Source: CAZTAK01 sp964611585
GTDB taxonomy: Bacteria; Pseudomonadota; Alphaproteobacteria; SHVP01
NCBI GenBank assembly: GCA_964611585.1
Contig: CAZTAK010000087.1
Span: 1 to 9,058 of the forward strand
DNA: 9,058 nucleotides
Reading direction: 5' to 3'
How positions within the stretch are numbered: the stretch's first letter is position 1; each line of letters starts with the position of its first letter. Shown one piece after another: positions 5,649-9,058 of the stretch. A program made the position numbers and the translations under genes. The notes beneath the pieces were generated by a model. The model was not told the DNA's origin, searched no databases, and saw only the letters and a program-made list of their open reading frames with translations.

Positions 5649-6731
5649 TCAGGCGCCGTTGCTCAGGTAACGATGCGCGGATTCGATAATCTGCGCCGCG
5701 TCAGCGGCCATGCCGCGCACGACATCGGCGGCTGGCTGGATCTCACGCAACAGGACGGCCCCCTGCCCGGTCGGCCAATTGGCGATTTCCAGTGACCCTT
5801 TCGCCTTGGCCGGCGCCACCAGAGGCGCGACAAGGTGCCATTGTTCCGGCATCGGCAAGATCTCGGGCTCGTGACCCCGCCACGCATCGACGAAGGCATT
5901 GCGGATGATCCGCGACGGCTTGCCGGTGTAGCAACGCGACACGATGGTCTCGTCATCAACCATTTCGACGAGTTTGTCTTTGTGGGTCGAGGCGGTCCGT
6001 GCCTCGGGCGTCGCCTGCAAGGCGGTGCCGATCAGGACCCCACTGGCGCCCAGCATCAATGCCGCCGCCATAATCCGACCGTCGGAAATACCGCCCGCTG
6101 CAAGCACCGGCACGTTCACCGCGTCAACGATCTGAGGCACCAAGATCATTGTCGTGGTCCTGCCGGTATGCCCCCCGGCCTCATGTCCCTGGGCAACGAT
6201 GATATCGACCCCGCTTTCTTCGACGCTGAGGGCGGCATGACGGCTGCCGACGAGAGCAATCACCTTCATGCCGCTCGCTTTGGCCCGCGCCACAATTTCC
6301 CGCGGCGCACCCAAGCCAAAGGAAAGGACCTTGACGCCCTCATCAATGGCGATATCGAGGCGCTTCTCGGAGGTTTCACGATCGAAGACGGGTGCCAACG
6401 ACTTGTCGAGCGGCGCCGGATCGCCCAGCTTCCTCAGAAAATCGGGAAAATCGGCGATCGAGACCGTGACGGGCGGCCCGGGTTCGGCACGCGACGGAAA
6501 GAGCAGGCCAACCCCAAACGGCTTGTCGGTCAGCGACCGGACCTGACTGATCTCCCGCCGCATTTCGTCAAGGTCGACGCTGGCGTGACCGAGCAATCCA
6601 AGCCCGCCCGCCGCCGAGACGGCCGCCGCTAGTTCCGGACCGGCAACGCCCCCCATCGGCGCGCCAACGATCGGCAACTCAATCCCGAGCTGCGAACATA
6701 TCTCGTTCGTCCATTGTCTCGATTTTCCCAC
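5649..6731 (-). CDS. Nitronate monooxygenase-family flavoprotein
   Basis: A 360-residue FMN-binding TIM-barrel protein of the nitronate monooxygenase / 2-nitropropane dioxygenase family, full length. Family motifs in order: PIVGAPMGGVAGPELAAAVS (20-39) with AGGLGLLG, then AQGHEAGGHTGR (180-191) with the candidate catalytic histidine H188, phosphate-binding PVLAAGGISDGR (208-219) and GASGVLIGTALQATPEA (228-244). Members oxidise alkyl nitronates with O2; related proteins are FabK-type enoyl-ACP reductases and decarboxylating or dehydrogenating enzymes, so the true substrate is open. The start is GTG (6729-6731): AAAGGGG lies 6 bases upstream on its strand, and the next in-frame Met (residue 26) is inside the first motif and would destroy it. 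It is divergent from the GST-MDR-CitE genes and convergent with the OYE-type gene. Confidence 0.92.
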   Translation of the reverse strand: MGKSRQWTNEICSQLGIELPIVGAPMGGVAGPELAAAVSAAGGLGLLGHASVDLDEMRREISQVRSLTDKPFGVGLLFPSRAEPGPPVTVSIADFPDFLRKLGDPAPLDKSLAPVFDRETSEKRLDIAIDEGVKVLSFGLGAPREIVARAKASGMKVIALVGSRHAALSVEESGVDIIVAQGHEAGGHTGRTTTMILVPQIVDAVNVPVLAAGGISDGRIMAAALMLGASGVLIGTALQATPEARTASTHKDKLVEMVDDETIVSRCYTGKPSRIIRNAFVDAWRGHEPEILPMPEQWHLVAPLVAPAKAKGSLEIANWPTGQGAVLLREIQPAADVVRGMAADAAQIIESAHRYLSNGA

Positions 6732-6812
6732 CTCGAACCCCTTTCACCCCCCCTCCTGATCGACGGCAACGATCCCCAACAAGCAATCGTCGCATCGGCA
6801 TCATGTTGGTAT

Positions 6813-6825
6813 AGCGGATTCCGCT
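6813..6825. promoter_or_regulatory. Palindrome AGCGGA-T-TCCGCT, possible operator
   Basis: Perfect 6-base arms around one central base, about 82-94 bases upstream of the NMO GTG start. On the minus strand it is directly followed by TATACC, which resembles a -10 box, though the nearest -35-like TTGCAG is only 12 bases away. An operator overlapping a promoter is possible, but the arms are short enough to arise by chance. Confidence 0.25.
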
Positions 6826-6997
6826 CTGCAAGCCCTTGATCGAACGGGCGGTACGAGATGCGGCGGCACAAGACGCGGGAAACGCAAGCAATGACAAATC
6901 ATTCGGCCCCCGTGTTATCTTGCACTGGCGCACGCGGGCCGGAAATGTTGGCCCCACCTGACCATCCCCGAGCCCGCCGGCCGCAACCCCTTCACCC

Positions 6998-7003
6998 GGG
7001 AGG
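6998..7003 (+). promoter_or_regulatory. Ribosome binding site supporting a CTG start
   Basis: GGGAGG lies 5 bases before CTG at 7009-7011. It fixes initiation of the GST-like protein at that codon: no ATG, GTG or TTG occurs in this frame between the CTG and the GTG at 7159, and none is usable upstream. Confidence 0.7.
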
Positions 7004-7008
7004 TTCCC

Positions 7009-7641
7009 CTGAAGCTTTTTTTCACCCCGTTTCCCAATTTCATTCATCGCGTCGAAATCGTCGCCATTGAGGCCGGAATTTATGATGACCTCGAACTCGT
7101 CCCAACCATTCCCTGGGAATCACCCAAGGCCCTCCTCGCCGCCAATCCCCTGCGAAAAGTGCCGACGCTGATCCGGGATGACGGCGTGGCGATGTTCGGT
7201 GGCCCGGTCATCTACGAGTACATGGATTCGCTCCACGACAGCCCGAAGATGTTCCCACCCAGCGGCGAGACCCGCTGGAACGCGCTCCGTTTGTTCGGGC
7301 TTGGCGAAGGCCTGTTCGATTCCACCGATCTTCGCGTGGTCGAACTCAGACGGCCCGACGGCGAGCGCTCAACCGAGGCCATCAACCGCTACCAGCAGGC
7401 TGTCCTCCGGGGTCTGGACCGGCTGGAAGAGGAAGCCGCACACTTCGAAGGCTTCCACATCGGCCTCATTTCCATTGCCGGCGTTTTGATGTGGATCGAT
7501 TGGCTCCGCGACACCCGAGGCAACCAGGACGAATGGCGTACCGGACGACCGACGCTGACAGCTTGGTACGAAGCGTTCATCGAGCGCCCGTCCTACCAAC
7601 GTCGAAAAGAGCTGCATCCCGCCGAATCGGCGCCGGCTTGA
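7009..7641 (+). CDS. Glutathione S-transferase-like protein, CTG start
   Basis: Reading from CTG at 7009 gives 210 residues, the normal GST length, beginning (M)KLFFTPFPNFIHRVEIVA. The N-terminal thioredoxin fold (1-78) includes the cis-proline motif KVPTL (50-54) and VIYEYMDSL (67-75); the all-helical C-terminal domain ends with WRTGRPTLTAWYEAFIERPS. The first conventional start in frame is GTG at 7159 (residue 51), which would remove two thirds of the thioredoxin fold, so CTG initiation is the better reading. A point error in the sequence is the alternative. Two glutathione-site features are altered. The usual SPYSPYVRK-type catalytic segment reads TPFPNFIHR, and the Glu/Asp-Ser pair that grips the gamma-glutamyl group is G64-G65 (MFGGPVIYEY). 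Glutathione binding may be weak or lost, or another thiol or ligand used. It is first of three co-directional genes; its job in the locus is unknown. Confidence 0.82.
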   Translation: MKLFFTPFPNFIHRVEIVAIEAGIYDDLELVPTIPWESPKALLAANPLRKVPTLIRDDGVAMFGGPVIYEYMDSLHDSPKMFPPSGETRWNALRLFGLGEGLFDSTDLRVVELRRPDGERSTEAINRYQQAVLRGLDRLEEEAAHFEGFHIGLISIAGVLMWIDWLRDTRGNQDEWRTGRPTLTAWYEAFIERPSYQRRKELHPAESAPA

Positions 7642-7793
7642 GCCGCCCATCGAAAACAAACCGCGGCGACCACCGAAACAAGCCGGAACCACCTTGCCTC
7701 GCCCCCGTGCCGCAACTACGGTTCCGCTGGTCCCGAAATGATTACCAAGGGACCTTCGACCCGTCCTATCAGGTATCAATTGGGAGACATCCC
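7642..7793. other. Short intergenic spacer, GST to MDR
   Basis: The 152-base spacer holds an inverted repeat GGTCCC (7729-7734) / GGGACC (7749-7754) with a 14-base loop and no T-tract. It could be a weak attenuator or an RNA-stability element. The ribosome binding site GGGAG (7782-7786) of the next gene closes it. No promoter is evident. Confidence 0.4.
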
Positions 7794-8822
7794 ATGAAAG
7801 CCATCGTTCTCCATCGGAACGGAGGGCCCGACGTCCTTCGCTACGAAGAAATTGAAACGCCGCGCCCCGGGCCGGGCGAAGTTCTGGTCCGCGTTCGCGC
7901 CGCCGGCGTCAATCACGTCGACATCGATATCCGCAACGGCCTCTCGGGAATGAAGGGGAATTTTCCGCACATTCCAGGGGTCGATGCCGCGGGCGTTGTG
8001 ACCGAGGTCGGCGACGGCGTCACCACGTGGAAGGCGGGAGACCGGGTCGCGCCACACTTCATCTTGAGTTGCGGCGTTTGCCAGAACTGCCTCAAAGGTG
8101 CCGAGAACATGTGCCACAACTTCGGCATCCTCGGCGCCACCACCTGGGGCACCTATGCCGAATACGTGAAAGTCGGACAGCATCACCTTGTCCGTCTGCC
8201 CGACGGCCTTTCGTTCGACGACGCGGTCTCGTCATACGTCCCCTTCGCCACGGCCTGGGAGGCGCTTGTCACCATGGGCAAGGTCGGGCCCGGCGAGACG
8301 GTTCTGGTTAATGCGGCCGGCAGCGGCGTCGGCACGGCGGGGATACAGGTGGCAAAGCTCGCCGGCGCAGTTGTCATCGCCACCGCGGGTTCGCCCTCCA
8401 AACTGAAGCGGGCCAAGGAACTCGGCGCCGATTACGCCATCGACTACCGGAAGAAATCCATCGCCCGAGAAGTCTTGCGGCTTACCGGCGGGATGGGCGT
8501 CGATCTCGTGCTTGAAATGGTTGGCGGCAAGGTTCTCGTCGAAAGCGTCGAGGCCCTTGCCGCCGGCGGCCGGCTGGTAACGATCGGCGCCCACGGCGGT
8601 GAGCAAGTGAAGTTCGACATGATCGAATTCTTCCGCAAACACATTACGCTGCATGGATGCGGCCGCTCGACGAAGGCCATTGCCGCCGAAGCGCTGGCCC
8701 TGGTGGCCGTGGGCAAACTGACGCCCGTCATCCATCGCAAATTCAAGTTGAAGGATGCGGCGAAGGCCCACAAGGTCATGGAAAGCAGGCGGTTTTTCGG
8801 CCGCATGCTGTTGAACCCGTGA
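7794..8822 (+). CDS. Medium-chain dehydrogenase/quinone reductase, lacking catalytic zinc ligands
   Basis: A 342-residue MDR-superfamily protein: GroES-like domain at the N-terminus (MKAIVLHRNGGPDVL, about 1-130), Rossmann domain with NAAGSGVGTAG (173-183). The strand after it reads VIATAGSPSKLKRAKELGAD with no acidic residue, which favours NADPH. A structural-zinc lobe is intact: C93, C96, C99 and C107. The catalytic zinc site is not: the usual Cys is N40 (GVNHVD) and the His of GHE is V63 (PGVDAAG). That is the arrangement of zinc-independent quinone and enone reductases that keep the Cys4 lobe, so reduction of an enone or quinone is more likely than alcohol oxidation. The frame is open back to 7491, but ATG at 7794 is the true start: GGGAG lies 7 bases before it and the protein then begins with the family's MKAIVL. 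It probably sits in an operon with the GST-like and CitE-like genes. Confidence 0.92.
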   Translation: MKAIVLHRNGGPDVLRYEEIETPRPGPGEVLVRVRAAGVNHVDIDIRNGLSGMKGNFPHIPGVDAAGVVTEVGDGVTTWKAGDRVAPHFILSCGVCQNCLKGAENMCHNFGILGATTWGTYAEYVKVGQHHLVRLPDGLSFDDAVSSYVPFATAWEALVTMGKVGPGETVLVNAAGSGVGTAGIQVAKLAGAVVIATAGSPSKLKRAKELGADYAIDYRKKSIAREVLRLTGGMGVDLVLEMVGGKVLVESVEALAAGGRLVTIGAHGGEQVKFDMIEFFRKHITLHGCGRSTKAIAAEALALVAVGKLTPVIHRKFKLKDAAKAHKVMESRRFFGRMLLNP

Positions 8823-8900
8823 TGGTTCGTCGGTGGTCCATGCTCAAGGCGGCGCAGCGGTGCCTGTCGCCACATTGGGCCGCTTAAGGGAAGGCCAGAC

Positions 8901-9058
8901 GTGACAACAACTGATACTGACGCCGCATATGATCGGCGGCCGATACCGCTTCGCTCAGTCCTGTTTGCCCCCGGCAACGAGCCGCGCAAAGTCTCCAAAC
9001 TGCCCTCATTCGGCGCAGACTGCGTCGTCCTCGATCTTGAGGATGCGGTACCGGGCGC
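8901..9058 (+). CDS. CitE/HpcH-type aldolase-lyase, N-terminal part
   Basis: The first 52 codons of a gene cut by the window edge. It starts with GTG at 8901, with AAGGGAAGG (8886-8894) 6 bases upstream. After a short lead, RSVLFAPGNEPRKVSKLPSF and then GADCVVLDLEDAVPG match the first two strands of the HpcH/HpaI aldolase / citrate lyase beta family. LFAPGN and the LDLEDAV strand are its hallmark, the acidic residues there lying at the Mg/substrate site. Members cleave or form citryl-CoA, malyl-CoA, citramalyl-CoA or methylmalyl-CoA. The residues that separate these lie outside the window. It begins 78 bases after the MDR stop, on the same strand, and is probably co-transcribed. The family call is good; the reaction is open. 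Confidence 0.85.
   Translation, partial: MTTTDTDAAYDRRPIPLRSVLFAPGNEPRKVSKLPSFGADCVVLDLEDAVPG

Larger units (their letters stand above)
6732..7008. other. Divergent intergenic region, NMO / GST
   Basis: These 277 bases lie between two divergently read genes and should hold promoters for both. Visible structures are a 13-base palindrome at 6813-6825 and a small hairpin AATGA-CAAA-TCATT at 6890-6903. I find no convincing -35/-10 pair. The open frames crossing it resemble no family I know. Confidence 0.5.

Noticed and set aside
6890..6903. AATGA-CAAA-TCATT hairpin upstream of the GST gene as an operator
   Set aside because: Five-base arms are too short to separate from chance, and nothing else supports it.
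7159..7161. GTG at 7159 as the start of the GST-like gene
   Set aside because: It would delete 50 residues of obvious thioredoxin-fold sequence encoded in frame upstream.
7491..7793. Upstream extension of the MDR gene to an ATG at 7491
   Set aside because: It overlaps the GST-like gene in another frame, does not look like MDR sequence, and the ATG at 7794 has a good ribosome binding site and the family N-terminus.
1..9058. Search for a CRISPR array, tRNA, insertion sequence, toxin-antitoxin or defence system
   Set aside because: No spaced direct repeats, tRNA-like cloverleaf, transposase motif or small paired genes were seen on either strand.

Overview
The window is GC-rich, densely coding bacterial DNA. 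Its style (long GC-biased shadow reading frames, GTG starts, acyl-CoA and flavoenzyme catabolic genes) suggests a proteobacterium, perhaps an alphaproteobacterium. That is inference; no taxonomic marker gene is present. There is no rRNA, tRNA, CRISPR array, transposase, integrase or phage gene.

Layout, left to right: (1) 1-102, the 3' part of an ABC-transporter ATPase on the minus strand that lacks its 5' part, next to a pair of perfect mini-hairpins (115-146). (2) 186-1811 (+), an acyl-CoA synthetase. (3) 1812-1990, a convergent gap holding a nested stem-loop (probable bidirectional terminator) and a possible scrap of a dehydrogenase C-terminus. (4) 1991-2854 (-), a two-domain cupin. (5) 2855-3313, a divergent intergenic region with several inverted repeats and a 24-codon leader ORF in frame with the next gene. 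(6) 3314-5281 (+), a three-domain FMN/4Fe-4S/FAD oxidoreductase of the old yellow enzyme / trimethylamine dehydrogenase type. (7) 5282-5648, a gap with no recognisable gene. (8) 5649-6731 (-), a nitronate monooxygenase-family flavoprotein starting at GTG. (9) 7009-7641 (+), a glutathione S-transferase-like protein that appears to start at CTG. (10) 7794-8822 (+), a medium-chain dehydrogenase/quinone reductase. (11) 8901 to the window end (+), the N-terminus of a CitE/HpcH-type lyase.

The content fits an accessory catabolic locus: CoA activation (ligase), reduction of enone or enoyl intermediates (OYE-type flavoenzyme and MDR reductase), flavin-dependent oxidation (NMO), a cupin enzyme and C-C cleavage of a CoA thioester (CitE-like lyase). 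The GST-MDR-CitE genes are co-directional with good ribosome binding sites and probably form one transcription unit. The substrate cannot be read from the sequence, and no regulator or intact transporter lies in the window.

I found no clear previously undescribed system. The points most worth a second look are the CTG-initiated GST with an altered glutathione site, the in-frame leader ORF and palindrome cluster before the OYE gene, the truncated ABC gene beside the twin hairpins, and several enzymes that keep their fold but lack standard catalytic or metal-binding residues.
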